Positions 1-10,269 of a DNA stretch of 64,000 bases are shown one piece after another. This DNA comes from Hyphomicrobiales bacterium (GTDB lineage: Bacteria; Pseudomonadota; Alphaproteobacteria; Rhizobiales; Devosiaceae), in the NCBI GenBank assembly GCA_027487555.1, contig JAIYDI010000018.1, forward strand, positions 310,001 through 374,000. The letters run 5' to 3'. The stretch's first letter is position 1, and every line of letters starts with the position of its first letter. The notes beneath the pieces are model-generated. The model was not told the DNA's origin. It did no database searches and saw nothing but the letters and a program-made list of their open reading frames with translations. The translations under genes and the position numbers were made by a program.

Positions 1-155
1 GCAGCGATGATCGCCGCAGCCGCGGCGTCGGGCGGATTGGAGCCAGGATTTCCACCGCCACTGCGGCCCTGTCCGAGGCAATTGCCGGAATAGTCGACCA
101 ATGTCGCGCGCGAGGTGGAGCCGCCCACGTCGATGGCGAGCAATGCCGTGATCAT
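1..155 (-). CDS. BadF/BadG/BcrA-type ATPase / N-acetylglucosamine kinase-like, N-terminal part (runs off window)
   Basis: Minus-strand translation from ATG at 155: MITALLAIDVGGSTSRATLVDYSGNCLGQGRSGGGNPGSNPP; DVGGSTSR phosphate-1 motif of the ASKHA fold. Confidence 0.75.
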   Translation of the reverse strand, partial: MITALLAIDVGGSTSRATLVDYSGNCLGQGRSGGGNPGSNPPDAAAAAIIA

Positions 156-260
156 TTTGCTTTTACCCACTTGTCAGCCGCAAAAGCCCTGCCTAAGAAT
201 TGTTTTCATAAACCGAACACCAGCGGTGAGATCGATTTTCATGACGGTTTGGTATCACAC

Positions 261-1190
261 ATGAGCGTTGTCGCAACATCGTTCAGCGTGCTTTCCCGCA
301 TCGAGACGTACCAGTCCCAGATGCCGAACACGATGGCGAAGATCGCGTCCGTGCTGATGGATGACCCCAAGGCGCCATTGAGCCTGTCCATCACCGATCT
401 GGCTGCCCGGGCCGGCACTTCGGCTGCCAGTGTCACCCGCTTCTGCCGCATGATCGGTTACAAGGGATATGGTCAGCTGCGCGTCGGTATAGCCGAGGAT
501 GTCGGGCGTGGCGGTTCGCGCGAGGCATGGATCGCCGATATCGGCCGCTCGTTCGGCCCGGACGATCCGCCGGACGAGATTGTGCGGACACTCCTCAACA
601 CCCACACATTGTCGCTGCAGACCACCGCGGGTCTGCTCGACATGGCAGTTGCGGGTCGCGTCGCGGCTGCCATCGGCAGTGCGAGGCATCTGGATGTCTA
701 TGGGGTAGGGGGCAGCGCGCTGACCGCGCTCGAGACCGAGGCGCGGCTCTATCGCATCGGCATCAACGTCCACACTTGGGCGGAAGTCCATAACGGGCTG
801 ACCAGCGCCGCCATCCTCGACAAGGATTGCGTCGCCATCGCCATCTCCAATACCGGGCGTACGGAAGAAACCATCCAGATGCTCACGGTTGCCAAGGCCT
901 CTGGAGCGTATACGGTAGCCATCACCGGCAATCCGGACTCTCCGCTGGGGAAACTCGCCGACGACGTGCTCATCGCCGCGTCGCCCGACGGGTATCTTCA
1001 GCCCGCCGATCTTTCCGCCCGGCACTGCCAGCTTTTCGTGGTCGACCTGCTCTATCTGCTGATTGCGCAGGCCAACTTCGAAAGAACCACTCGCCTCCTC
1101 GCCGCCTCCGGCGCTGCGGTGGCGCCACGTCGCAGGCCGGGCCGTAATGCTGTTGTCGCCAACCATAACGTCCGTCCAACGACGGCTTAG
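261..1190 (+). CDS. MurR/RpiR family transcriptional regulator (HTH + SIS domain)
   Basis: Translation shows N-terminal HTH (AARAGTSAASVTRFCRMIGYKGYGQLR) followed by SIS domain; internal ATG at 261 preferred over 171. Confidence 0.9.
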   Translation: MSVVATSFSVLSRIETYQSQMPNTMAKIASVLMDDPKAPLSLSITDLAARAGTSAASVTRFCRMIGYKGYGQLRVGIAEDVGRGGSREAWIADIGRSFGPDDPPDEIVRTLLNTHTLSLQTTAGLLDMAVAGRVAAAIGSARHLDVYGVGGSALTALETEARLYRIGINVHTWAEVHNGLTSAAILDKDCVAIAISNTGRTEETIQMLTVAKASGAYTVAITGNPDSPLGKLADDVLIAASPDGYLQPADLSARHCQLFVVDLLYLLIAQANFERTTRLLAASGAAVAPRRRPGRNAVVANHNVRPTTA

Positions 1191-1208
1191 TGCTTGAAAG
1201 AAGATGAT

Positions 1209-1958
1209 ATGACTGACCTGAACGCGCAGTTTCTCAAGGAAGTGTCCTCCCGCCTGGAGCGGCTGGCCGGGCCGAATGCCGCTATCGACGAAGCCATTTC
1301 GGTCATCGCCAATTCCCTTGAAAACAATGGCGTGGTGCAGGCCTTCGGCACCGGGCATTCCGAGGCTTTCGCAATGGAAGTGGCCGGCCGCGCCGGCGGA
1401 CTGATCGCCACCAACCGCATCGCGCTGCGTACCCTCGTGCTGCGGGGCGACCGCGATGTCTCGGCCCTGGGTGGCGCCGAGTTTGAGCGCGACCCCAATG
1501 TGGGGGAAAACCTGCTGGCGCTGTTCGACGTGCAGCCCAATGATGTCTTCATCATCGCGTCCAACTCCGGCGTGAACGGCTCGATCCTCGGGGTGGCGCT
1601 GGCGGCAAAGGCGCGTGGCCACAAGGTCATTGCGGTCACCAGCATGGACCACACCATGAAGGTGACCCCCAAGCATCCGAGCGGCAAGCGCCTCTGCGAG
1701 GTGGCCGACGTGGTGATCGACAATCTCGCGCCCTATGGCGACAGCACAATGCAGCTTGGCGGCGGCATCGGAGTGGGCGCAGTATCCTCGCTGACCGCAG
1801 CGTTCATCGCGCAGCGCATCACGATCGGCGTCGCCGAAACGATACGCCAGCGCGGCAAGACGCCACCGGTCTATATCTCGGCGAATATCCCGGGGGGCGA
1901 CGAGCACAACCGTGCTCTTGAAGATCTTTACGGCGAACGGATCCGCAGGGAAGCCTGA
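1209..1958 (+). CDS. SIS domain-containing protein (UPF0309-like sugar phosphate isomerase)
   Basis: MTDLNAQFLKEVSSRLERLAG...AFGTGHSEAFAMEVAGRAGG...IIASNSGVNGS. Confidence 0.85.
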   Translation: MTDLNAQFLKEVSSRLERLAGPNAAIDEAISVIANSLENNGVVQAFGTGHSEAFAMEVAGRAGGLIATNRIALRTLVLRGDRDVSALGGAEFERDPNVGENLLALFDVQPNDVFIIASNSGVNGSILGVALAAKARGHKVIAVTSMDHTMKVTPKHPSGKRLCEVADVVIDNLAPYGDSTMQLGGGIGVGAVSSLTAAFIAQRITIGVAETIRQRGKTPPVYISANIPGGDEHNRALEDLYGERIRREA

Positions 1959-2024
1959 TCGGCTGACGGGTCTATCCGACGGAAGGTGTATGAACTCAAC
2001 TGACGACAAGGAAGGGAATGAAGA

Positions 2025-3401
2025 ATGAAGTTTAACAAGACTTTCGACCGCCGCACGTTCCTGCGCGGATCGACGGCCCTGGCAGCGGTGGCGCCGTTCG
2101 CAGGATTGTTCGGCTCCACCCGCGCATTTGCGCAGGATGCCGCCAATCCGTTCGGCGTTGCCGAAGGCTCGACCGTTGATGCGGTGATCTTCAATGGCGG
2201 CTACGGCATCGACTATGTCGAGTTCGCCGCCAGCATCATGCAGAAGAACCACCCGAGCGTCACCGTGAAGGTGTCGCCCTCGACCCAGATCGCCCAGGAA
2301 CTGCAGCCGCGCTTCCTCGGTGGCAACCCGCCGGACCTGATCGACAATTCCGGTGCGCAGGCCATCGGCTTCTCGGCCATTCTCGACCAGCTCGAGGACA
2401 TGAACGCGGTGCTCGACGCGCCGAGCCTCGAAGGCGTCAAGATCCGCGACACCCTCGTGGGTGGCGTCGAAAAGCCGGGCACGTTCGGCGACAAGTTCGT
2501 GGCGCTCAACTACGTCATGACCGTCTATGGCATCTGGTACTCGGCACAGCTGTTCGAAGACAATGGCTGGACTCCGCCGACCACATGGGCCGAAGCCATC
2601 GAACTGGGCAAGAAGGCCAAGGAAAAGGGCCTTTATCTGTTCGGTTGGGGCAAGGAAGCCGCAACCTATTACCGCACGACCGCGGTCGCCTCGGCGATCA
2701 AGGAAGGCGGCGACGAAGTGCGTCTCGCCGTGGACAATTTCACCCCGGGCTTCTGGTCGCACCCGGCTTTCCAGGCCGTGTTCACCGCGCTGTATGAAAT
2801 CATCCAGGGCGGCATGATGAAGCCGGGTGGCGCTGGTACCCAGTTCACCGCTGCCCAGGCGCAGTGGTCGAACGACCAGTCCTTCCTGCTGTATCCGTCG
2901 GGCTCGTGGATCGAGAACGAGATGAAGCCCGCCACCAAGGCAGGCTTCCGGATGACCGGCATGCCGGAACTCTCCGTCTCCGACAATGGCAAGCTGCCCA
3001 AGACGGCCCTGCACGCCACTGCCGGCGAGCCGTTCATCATCCCGATCGGCGCGCTCAACCTCGCCGGCGGCAAGGAACTGCTCCGCACGATGCTCTCGAA
3101 AGAGGCCGCGACGAACTTTGCCAAGAGCAAGCTCGCCCCGACCATCGTCAAGGACACTGTGCCCGCCGACGGCTTCGGCTCCACCGCGCTCGTGTCGCAG
3201 AGCAAGCTGCTCGCCGATGCCGGCAACGACGTGTTCACCTGGAACTCCTTCGACCTGTATGGCACGAACCAGGACGAACTCGTGGTGTGGAACAGCTTCC
3301 TTGATGGCAAGCTCGACGTGGCGGCCTTCACCGCTGCGCTGCAGGCCATCACGGATGCCGTGTACAACGACGCTTCTGTCACCAAGGTCGTAGTGAAGTA
3401 A
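2025..3401 (+). CDS. Carbohydrate ABC transporter substrate-binding protein (N-acetylglucosamine NgcE-like)
   Basis: Tat-like leader DRRTFLRGSTALAAVAPFAGLFGSTRAFAQ and extracellular solute-binding family 1 pattern. Confidence 0.85.
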   Translation: MKFNKTFDRRTFLRGSTALAAVAPFAGLFGSTRAFAQDAANPFGVAEGSTVDAVIFNGGYGIDYVEFAASIMQKNHPSVTVKVSPSTQIAQELQPRFLGGNPPDLIDNSGAQAIGFSAILDQLEDMNAVLDAPSLEGVKIRDTLVGGVEKPGTFGDKFVALNYVMTVYGIWYSAQLFEDNGWTPPTTWAEAIELGKKAKEKGLYLFGWGKEAATYYRTTAVASAIKEGGDEVRLAVDNFTPGFWSHPAFQAVFTALYEIIQGGMMKPGGAGTQFTAAQAQWSNDQSFLLYPSGSWIENEMKPATKAGFRMTGMPELSVSDNGKLPKTALHATAGEPFIIPIGALNLAGGKELLRTMLSKEAATNFAKSKLAPTIVKDTVPADGFGSTALVSQSKLLADAGNDVFTWNSFDLYGTNQDELVVWNSFLDGKLDVAAFTAALQAITDAVYNDASVTKVVVK

Positions 3402-5296
3402 TGGACAGCACGATGGCGAGAGCACCGGTCACATCCACCCGCCGGTGGAAACTACCCAGCTTCGAGATGTCAGCGTTTGCGCTGATCTTCCTCGGGCTTC
3501 CGCTCGCGATCTATGTGATCTTCGTGATCTCGCCATTCGTGCAGGCCTTCTACTACTCGATGACGGACTGGACCGGCTTCTCGAAGAAGATGAACTTCGT
3601 GGGGCTGACCAACTACCTGACGTTGCTGCAGGACCCGGTCTTCACCAAGGCTGTCATGAACAGCATCGTGCTTGTCCTGGTCCTGCCGCCGCTGGTCATC
3701 ATCCTGTCCCTGACGCTCGCCACGCTGGTGACCGTCGGGGGCGTGACCAAAGGTGAGGTGCAGGGGCTCAAGCACTCCGGCATCTACCGCGTCATCTCGT
3801 TCTTCCCCTATACCGTGCCTGCCATCGTCATCGGCATCCTCTGGGCGCAGATGTACGATCCTTCGAGCGGCCTGCTGAACGGCATCCTCACGGCAATGGG
3901 GTTCGAGTTCTTCAAGTCATTCGCCTGGCTCGGCGACGAGCGGACCGCCATGGGCGCCTCGATCTTCGTCATCGCCTGGTCGATGGTCGGCTTCTACATG
4001 GTGCTGTTTATTGCGGCGATCAAAGGCATCCCGTCGGACGTCTACGAGGCGGCGCGCGTTGACGGCGCTGGTCGGTTCCGTACTGCCATCTCCATCACTG
4101 TGCCGATGATCCGCGACACGATTCGCACGGCCTACATCTATCTCGGCATCCTTGCGCTCGACGCGTTCGTCTACATGCAGGCTCTCAACCCTTCGGGTGG
4201 CCCGGCGAACTCCACCGTGGTGATTTCGCAGCACCTGCTCAATACCGCCTTCAAGAAGGGCAAGTTCGGCTACGCCACCTCGATGGGTGCCACGCTGGCG
4301 GTGATAACGCTGGTGTTTGCGGCGCTGATCTTCTTCATCTTCTGGTGGACAGGGCGACCGGCGAAATGGGGCAAGGTCGGCGCCACCGTCGCTGAGACCC
4401 GCGCGCCAGCCCCCAAGGCGATGCAGACACCCGCACCTGTTTCAAGGCCCGGCCGGAAGCCGGAATTCTGGACGGACCGCAAGGTTGCCGCCATCTCGCA
4501 TACGGCGCTCATTGCCTGGGTTCTCATCATCTGCGCTCCCCTCCTGTGGGTGCTGATGAGTTCGTTCAAGACCACCGCGCAGATCTTCCAGTCGCCGTTC
4601 TCGCTGCCGACCAGTGTCAACTTCGACAATTACCTCTCGGCCTGGACCACTGCGAATATCGGGTCCTATTTCTTCAACACCGTCATCGTGGTTGGCTGCG
4701 CGCTGTTCCTCGTTATGCTGCTGGGCTCGATGTGCGCCTATTACCTCGCGCGCTACGAGTTCAAGGGCAGCAAGGTCATCTACTATCTGATGCTCGCTGG
4801 CCTCACCTTCCCGATCTTCCTCGCGGTGGTGCCGCTGTTCCAGACGCTGAAAGGCTTCGGGCTGCTCAACACCTTCCCAGGCCTGATCATCACCTATGTG
4901 GCCTTCGCGCTGCCGTTCACGGTGTTCTTCCTCTATGCGTTCTTCCGCACGCTGCCGCAGGAGGTCGCCGAGGCGGCGATGCTCGACGGGGCAGGGCCGT
5001 GGCGCATCTTCTTCACCATCATGCTGCCAATGGCAGGGCCTGGCATGGCGTCGGTCGCTATCCTGAACTTCCTCGGGTTGTGGAACCAGTTCCTCCTCCC
5101 TATCGCGCTCAACACCAGCACGGCGAATTATGTGCTGAGCCAGGGCATGGCATCGTTCGCCTCGCAGGCGGGCTACGCGGTGAATTTCGGCGCGCTGTTC
5201 GCCGCCGTGGTCATCACCGTGCTGCCGGTGCTGGTCACCTACATCATCTTCCAGCGCCAGTTGCAGGGTTCGGTGTCGCCCAGCACGCTCAAATAG
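3401..5296 (+). CDS. Fused sugar ABC transporter permease (MalF-like + MalG-like domains in one chain)
   Basis: 631 aa; two EAA loops (EAARVDGAGRFRTAISITVP and EAAMLDGAGPWRIFFTIMLP) separated by an Ala/Pro-rich linker. Confidence 0.88.
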   Translation: MDSTMARAPVTSTRRWKLPSFEMSAFALIFLGLPLAIYVIFVISPFVQAFYYSMTDWTGFSKKMNFVGLTNYLTLLQDPVFTKAVMNSIVLVLVLPPLVIILSLTLATLVTVGGVTKGEVQGLKHSGIYRVISFFPYTVPAIVIGILWAQMYDPSSGLLNGILTAMGFEFFKSFAWLGDERTAMGASIFVIAWSMVGFYMVLFIAAIKGIPSDVYEAARVDGAGRFRTAISITVPMIRDTIRTAYIYLGILALDAFVYMQALNPSGGPANSTVVISQHLLNTAFKKGKFGYATSMGATLAVITLVFAALIFFIFWWTGRPAKWGKVGATVAETRAPAPKAMQTPAPVSRPGRKPEFWTDRKVAAISHTALIAWVLIICAPLLWVLMSSFKTTAQIFQSPFSLPTSVNFDNYLSAWTTANIGSYFFNTVIVVGCALFLVMLLGSMCAYYLARYEFKGSKVIYYLMLAGLTFPIFLAVVPLFQTLKGFGLLNTFPGLIITYVAFALPFTVFFLYAFFRTLPQEVAEAAMLDGAGPWRIFFTIMLPMAGPGMASVAILNFLGLWNQFLLPIALNTSTANYVLSQGMASFASQAGYAVNFGALFAAVVITVLPVLVTYIIFQRQLQGSVSPSTLK

Positions 5297-5311
5297 CCCC
5301 CAGACCTGGGG

Positions 5312-5330
5312 CGGGCGCAGATGGCGCCCG
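5312..5330. terminator. Hairpin between convergent genes
   Basis: Perfect 7-bp stem CGGGCGC-AGATG-GCGCCCG in the gap between convergent CDSs; weak T-tail. Confidence 0.45.
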
Positions 5331-5401
5331 TCTGATCTTGCCATGTGACGGGGCAAGCGTTGCAGAGGATATAGGACGGGCGGCCCTGAGGATGCGATCG
5401 G

Positions 5402-6763
5402 CTATTGGGCTCGTGGGAACGAAACCGTGGCAACGAACCCCTCGCCGGGTGCAGACGAGATTGTGAGTGTGCCGCCGAAAAGCGTCGCAATCTCATCGAC
5501 AATTGCGAGGCCAAGACCGGCGCCTTCACCGGTCTGGGTCCCCCTGAGAAACCTCCGGCCAAGCTGCGAGGCCACCGAGGCCGATACGCCACGGCCGGTG
5601 TCGGCAACCACGAGTTGGACCGTTTCACTCACAACGACGCGCACAGTCGCCTCACAATCGCGGCCAGCGTAGCCGATGGCATTGTCGATCAGGTTTCCAA
5701 CAAGCTCGCGTAGCAGTACCGCGTCGCCATGCATGGTGGCCGACGACGGGCCCTCAAATCCGAGATCAATCCCTGCCGCATGGGCAACAAGCACATGCTC
5801 GCTTGTCTCGTCGCGTGCTATGGCGGCAAGGTCGCAGACACCGGAACGCAGTCCGTCGAATGCCGCCTTGTCGACCTGGGCGAGGACCAGCATCTGTGCG
5901 AGGATTCTCTCGGCGTGCGCAACGCTTTCGTCGGCGGTCGCGAGGGCCGCGTCGCGCGGTACTTTGTCATCATGCCGGCGGGCCAAAGCGACCTGAGTCC
6001 GAACGATGCTCAGTGGTGTGCGCAACTGATGGCTCGCGTTGCCGGTAAAGTGCCGGAGCGCCTCCATGGCGTCGGCGAGGCGGCCCATAAAGGAGTTTAT
6101 AGCGTCGACAAGGAAGCTGACTTCGCGCGGCGCGTCGGCGTTTATCGCGGACAGGTCCTCAGGACTTCGGCTGGAAATAGCCTCACTCAGTCGATTAAGG
6201 GGCTTGAGTGCCTGTGCGACAGCTATTGAAAGCACAAGAGCTGCCGTCGCGATGAGCAACGCCAAGCGTGCCGCCGAACGGAGCAGCAACGTCTGTGCCA
6301 ATTGCGTGCGTGCGATGGTGGTTTCAGCGACGGTAACTGTGAACGGGATGGCCCGGACGCCCGAAGATGCCGACCGACCCAGCACCGCGACCCGAATGGG
6401 TTCACCCCGAAACTGGCCGTTGAACACCCGCAGATCTCCAACTGCCGCATCGGTGGGCAAGTCGGAATAGCCAGTGATGAAGCCCTGGGGCCCATCGACG
6501 CGATAGAATACCCGATCCTGAGCCGAGGAGGTCAGCATCTCAAGCGCCATATAGGGAACGTCCACCTCCAGGGCGCCGTCTTCGGTGACGATCACCCGCT
6601 CGGCGATGGCGAGGACTGAGCCAGCAAGCACACGATCGGAAGCCGTGTCGGAGGTGTTTACGGCTTCGCTCCATGTATCGACGAGCGCCACAGTCCCGAT
6701 CAGCATCAAGGCCGCAAACAGGCCCCACAGCAACCGGCGACGCAGTGAATAGGGACGGCTCAC
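5402..6763 (-). CDS. Sensor histidine kinase (TctE-like)
   Basis: H-box FTGNASHQLRTPLSIVRTQ, HATPase motifs (NLIDNAIGYAG, DTGRGV, GAGLGLAIV). Confidence 0.9.
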   Translation of the reverse strand: MSRPYSLRRRLLWGLFAALMLIGTVALVDTWSEAVNTSDTASDRVLAGSVLAIAERVIVTEDGALEVDVPYMALEMLTSSAQDRVFYRVDGPQGFITGYSDLPTDAAVGDLRVFNGQFRGEPIRVAVLGRSASSGVRAIPFTVTVAETTIARTQLAQTLLLRSAARLALLIATAALVLSIAVAQALKPLNRLSEAISSRSPEDLSAINADAPREVSFLVDAINSFMGRLADAMEALRHFTGNASHQLRTPLSIVRTQVALARRHDDKVPRDAALATADESVAHAERILAQMLVLAQVDKAAFDGLRSGVCDLAAIARDETSEHVLVAHAAGIDLGFEGPSSATMHGDAVLLRELVGNLIDNAIGYAGRDCEATVRVVVSETVQLVVADTGRGVSASVASQLGRRFLRGTQTGEGAGLGLAIVDEIATLFGGTLTISSAPGEGFVATVSFPRAQ

Positions 6764-7431
6764 TCGGCAGCTCGGTCAAGATAGTAGCCAAGGCCGCGCG
6801 CCGTGCGGATGATAATGCCGTATGGCGCCAGTCGGCGGCGCAGCCTCGAGATATACTGCTCGATGGCGTTCTCGCTCAGATCATCCTCGAAGCTGGCAAG
6901 CGACTCCAGAATCGCTTGCTTCGAAACCACCTTTCCCTGCCGACGGAGCAGGGTTTCGAGCAGACCAAGCTCGCGCGCAGGGAAGTCCAGCATCTGCCCA
7001 TCCACACTGACCGAGCGGCTGGCCGTGTCGAGGCTCAGGCGTTCAAAGGCGATGCTCGTACCGCGCCGGCCACTCTGCCGCCGCAGCAGTACCCGCACTC
7101 TGGCCTCGAGTTCGGCAATCTCGAACGGCTTGGTCATGTAATCATCGGCACCCAGATCGAGGCCGCGAACCCGTTCATCAAGGGCGCCACGCGCCGTGAG
7201 GATCAGCACGCCAGTCTGCACTCCGGCGGCCCGAAGCTCGCGCAGCACATCCAGGCCATCCAGTCCAGGAAGGTTGAGGTCGAGCACGGCGAGATCGAAT
7301 GCCTCTGCAGTCAGGGCCGCTAGTGCCGATGGACCATCATGGACCGCATCAACCGCAAACCCATCCCCCCGCAGCACGGCCACAAGACCGGCAGCCAAGG
7401 TACGATTGTCTTCGACCACAAGAATGCGCAA
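6760..7431 (-). CDS. Response regulator, OmpR/TctD-like
   Basis: MRILVVEDNRTLAAGL...DLAVLDLNLPGLDGLDVL; winged-helix C-terminus; 4-nt overlap with kinase gene. Confidence 0.92.
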   Translation of the reverse strand: MRILVVEDNRTLAAGLVAVLRGDGFAVDAVHDGPSALAALTAEAFDLAVLDLNLPGLDGLDVLRELRAAGVQTGVLILTARGALDERVRGLDLGADDYMTKPFEIAELEARVRVLLRRQSGRRGTSIAFERLSLDTASRSVSVDGQMLDFPARELGLLETLLRRQGKVVSKQAILESLASFEDDLSENAIEQYISRLRRRLAPYGIIIRTARGLGYYLDRAAE

Positions 7432-7521
7432 GCGGTCCTCCCTCCCCCAGACTAGGCGGGGACGGGCGCGGCGTCAAAGTTGCTCCTTGTGGCGCCCTCG
7501 GATCCGAGGGCATTGTGAAGC

Positions 7522-8580
7522 ATGCTCCGAATTGCTGCGTTCCTCGCTCTGCTCTCAACCCCGGTTCTGGCCGAACCGACGCTTTACGCTGCGCCCAGCG
7601 GCATGGCCGACGCACGGGTCCTGACCGTCTATTCTTCCCTCGATGGTCCGCTCGCGCGCCCGATGATCGAGGCATTCCAGGAGCGATATCCCGACATCGC
7701 CGTCAATTATGAAGATTTGCAGACGGTCGACATTTATGACCGCGTGGTCGCGGAGGCCGATGCAGGGCGCACGACGGCAGATTTCGCCTTTTCCTCGTCG
7801 ATGGACCTGCAGGTCAAGCTGGCCAATGACGGCTACGCTCAGGTGAGCGACGTGGCGCTCTCGTCAACCTGGCCGAAGTGGGCCAACTGGCGGAACACCG
7901 CGTACGCGCTCACCTACGAGCCTGCTGTGTTTATCTATCACAAGCCAAGCTTCGCCGGGCGGGAACCGCCTGCCACGCGGGCCGAACTGATCGCCTACCT
8001 GCAGGCCAATGCCGACGCGATCCACGGGCGGGTCGGGACCTATGACATCGACCGATCCGGGGTGGGCTTCATGTTCCTCTCGCGCGACCAGGAGCAGTAT
8101 TCCGACTTGTGGACACTCGTCGGTGCGATGGGAGCGGCGGGGGTCAAACTCTACTCGACAACGTCAGCGATCGTTGAACGCGTGGCGAGCGGTCAATTCG
8201 TGTTTGGCTATAACATTCTAGGCTCCTACGCGGCAGAAGCCGCGTCTCGTAGCCCGGATCTGGGGATCATCCTGCCCAAGGACTACACGATCGTCACGTC
8301 CCGCATCGGCCTTGTGCCCAAAGCTGCGGCCCAGCCCGAGCTTGGTCGGGCCTTCCTCGAGTTTTTCATGTCCGCCGAGGGGCAGGCCATCATGGCCGAG
8401 CAATTGCAGATTGCTGCACTCAATCCTTCGGTGCCTGGCGCCAACACCGCCGCTGCGATGCAGAAGTCCCTGGGCAGCCAATTGAGGCCAACCCCTGTCA
8501 GCCCGGGACTGATGGTCTATCTCGACCAGGTCAAGCGCACCCGCTTAATCGCGCGCTGGAACGACGCGCTGATCCAGTAG
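7522..8580 (+). CDS. ABC transporter substrate-binding protein (Fe(III)/AfuA/PgtC-like), divergent from the two-component genes
   Basis: Signal peptide MLRIAAFLALLSTPVLAEP; LTVYSSLDGPLARPMIEAFQERYPDI. Confidence 0.85.
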   Translation: MLRIAAFLALLSTPVLAEPTLYAAPSGMADARVLTVYSSLDGPLARPMIEAFQERYPDIAVNYEDLQTVDIYDRVVAEADAGRTTADFAFSSSMDLQVKLANDGYAQVSDVALSSTWPKWANWRNTAYALTYEPAVFIYHKPSFAGREPPATRAELIAYLQANADAIHGRVGTYDIDRSGVGFMFLSRDQEQYSDLWTLVGAMGAAGVKLYSTTSAIVERVASGQFVFGYNILGSYAAEAASRSPDLGIILPKDYTIVTSRIGLVPKAAAQPELGRAFLEFFMSAEGQAIMAEQLQIAALNPSVPGANTAAAMQKSLGSQLRPTPVSPGLMVYLDQVKRTRLIARWNDALIQ

Positions 8581-8764
8581 CAACGACAGGTTGGCGTCAG
8601 CTTTTTGTGCTTGTTTATGGACTGCTGGAGCAACGACTCCGGCTTGAGGAGTCTGGGAGGACCCCCCCTAGCATTTTGCCACCGACCCGCGAGGGCGGCG
8701 GAACTGTTGCGGCCATTTCCCAGAAGCACGGCGGTCGGATGGCCGCGATACGGAGGAGACAGAC

Positions 8765-9715
8765 ATGAAGCAGTTTCTCGCGGCAGCCATGCTTGCTGGT
8801 GCCATAGCTTTGCCAATGACAGCTTTGGCCGCCGACTACACCATCATGGCACCGGCTGGTCCGGGCGGCGGCTGGGATCAGACGGCCCGCGCAATGCAGG
8901 ACGCCATGACCACGACCGGTATCTCCGGCAATGTGCAGGTGATCAACGTTCCCGGCGCTGGCGGCACGATAGGGCTGGCGCAGTTCGCCCAGGAGGCAAA
9001 CGGTGACCCAACCCGGCTCCTGGTCGGCGGCTATGTCATGGTTGGCGCCATCCTGACCAACAACGCGCCAGTCAAGCTCGACGCCGTCACCCCCATTGCT
9101 CGCCTGACGGGCGAGTATGAAGTGATTGTTGTGCCTGCGGCCTCCGAATTGCTGTCACTTGCCGACCTGACGACCAAGTTGAAGGCAGATCCTGGCGCGG
9201 TATCCTGGGCGGGTGGTTCGGCTGGTGGCACCGACCACATCACGGCCGGGCTTTTCGCAAAGACGGTTGGAGTGGACCCCAAATTGGTCAACTACATTGC
9301 CTTCTCGGGGGGCGGCGAAGCCCTGGCGGCGGTTCTCGGGAACCAGGTCACAGTGGGCATCTCGGGCTACGGCGAGTTCCAGGCCCAAGTCGAGGCGGGC
9401 GCTCTGCGCGTGCTTGGCGTCTCGGCCCCGGAGCGGATCTCGGTCATCGATGCGCCGACCTTCACCGAGGCAGGCGTTGAACTCGTCGTGCAGAACTGGC
9501 GCGGCGTCTGGGCCGGCCCGGGCCTCAGTGCCGAGCAGACCGCTGCGATCACCGCCGACGTCGAAAAGGTCGTGAACTCCGAAAGCTGGAAGCAGACCCT
9601 CGCCACCAAGGGCTGGAACAATACCTGGCTTCCAGGCGATGCGTTCAAGGCGCAACTTGCCAAAGAGATCGACGCCACGTCCGCGATCCTCAAGGATATC
9701 GGGCTGGTGCAGTGA
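8765..9715 (+). CDS. tctC: Tripartite tricarboxylate transporter substrate-binding protein
   Basis: Signal peptide then DYTIMAPAGPGGGWDQTARAMQ (Bug/TctC signature). Confidence 0.92.
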   Translation: MKQFLAAAMLAGAIALPMTALAADYTIMAPAGPGGGWDQTARAMQDAMTTTGISGNVQVINVPGAGGTIGLAQFAQEANGDPTRLLVGGYVMVGAILTNNAPVKLDAVTPIARLTGEYEVIVVPAASELLSLADLTTKLKADPGAVSWAGGSAGGTDHITAGLFAKTVGVDPKLVNYIAFSGGGEALAAVLGNQVTVGISGYGEFQAQVEAGALRVLGVSAPERISVIDAPTFTEAGVELVVQNWRGVWAGPGLSAEQTAAITADVEKVVNSESWKQTLATKGWNNTWLPGDAFKAQLAKEIDATSAILKDIGLVQ

Positions 9716-10269
9716 GCGAGCCCATGGCTCCAGGCGCAATGCGTACGCGCGAAAGGCGCCGCCCCGACTGGGCGGCGCTGCTTGTTGCGGTGGGGCTGCT
9801 TGGGCTCGCCGCGCTCGTGGCCTGGGATGCCTCGCGGCTGGGCGCGGGTGGCGCCTATGCGCGCGTCGGCCCGCAGACCATTCCATATGCGATCGCCATC
9901 TGCCTCGGCAGTCTGTCGATCTGGACCGTGTTTGCTGCATATAGACATGACTTTCCAAAGCGTGATCAGCAGGATCCAGGTCCGGTGCTCTGGATCGTCG
10001 GCGGCCTGCTCGCGCAGATTGCCCTGATCAAGTTCACTGGCTTTTCGATCGCCACCGGGGTGCTCTTCGCCATGACGGCGCGAGGGATGGGCCGGGTGTC
10101 GCTGCCCTTGGCGCTGCTGAGCGGCATACTGATCTCTGCTGCGGTCTGGTTTGTATTCGGTCGGTTGCTGCAACTGACGCTACCCGCCGGTCCGATCGAA
10201 CACCTTTTGGTTCAGGGTGCCGAGCTCATCGTTGCACCGTTCAAAGCCGCTCCGGGGGGCGCCGTCTGA
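9712..10269 (+). CDS. tctB: Tripartite tricarboxylate transporter small membrane subunit
   Basis: Four hydrophobic segments, position between tctC and tctA, overlapping GTGA start. Confidence 0.88.
   Translation: MSEPMAPGAMRTRERRRPDWAALLVAVGLLGLAALVAWDASRLGAGGAYARVGPQTIPYAIAICLGSLSIWTVFAAYRHDFPKRDQQDPGPVLWIVGGLLAQIALIKFTGFSIATGVLFAMTARGMGRVSLPLALLSGILISAAVWFVFGRLLQLTLPAGPIEHLLVQGAELIVAPFKAAPGGAV

Noticed and set aside
255-3425. 1056-aa minus-strand ORF antisense to rpiR/SIS/SBP genes
   Set aside because: Shadow ORF in high-GC DNA; the translated protein is Arg/Gly/His-rich with no domain pattern, while the opposite strand encodes clear families.
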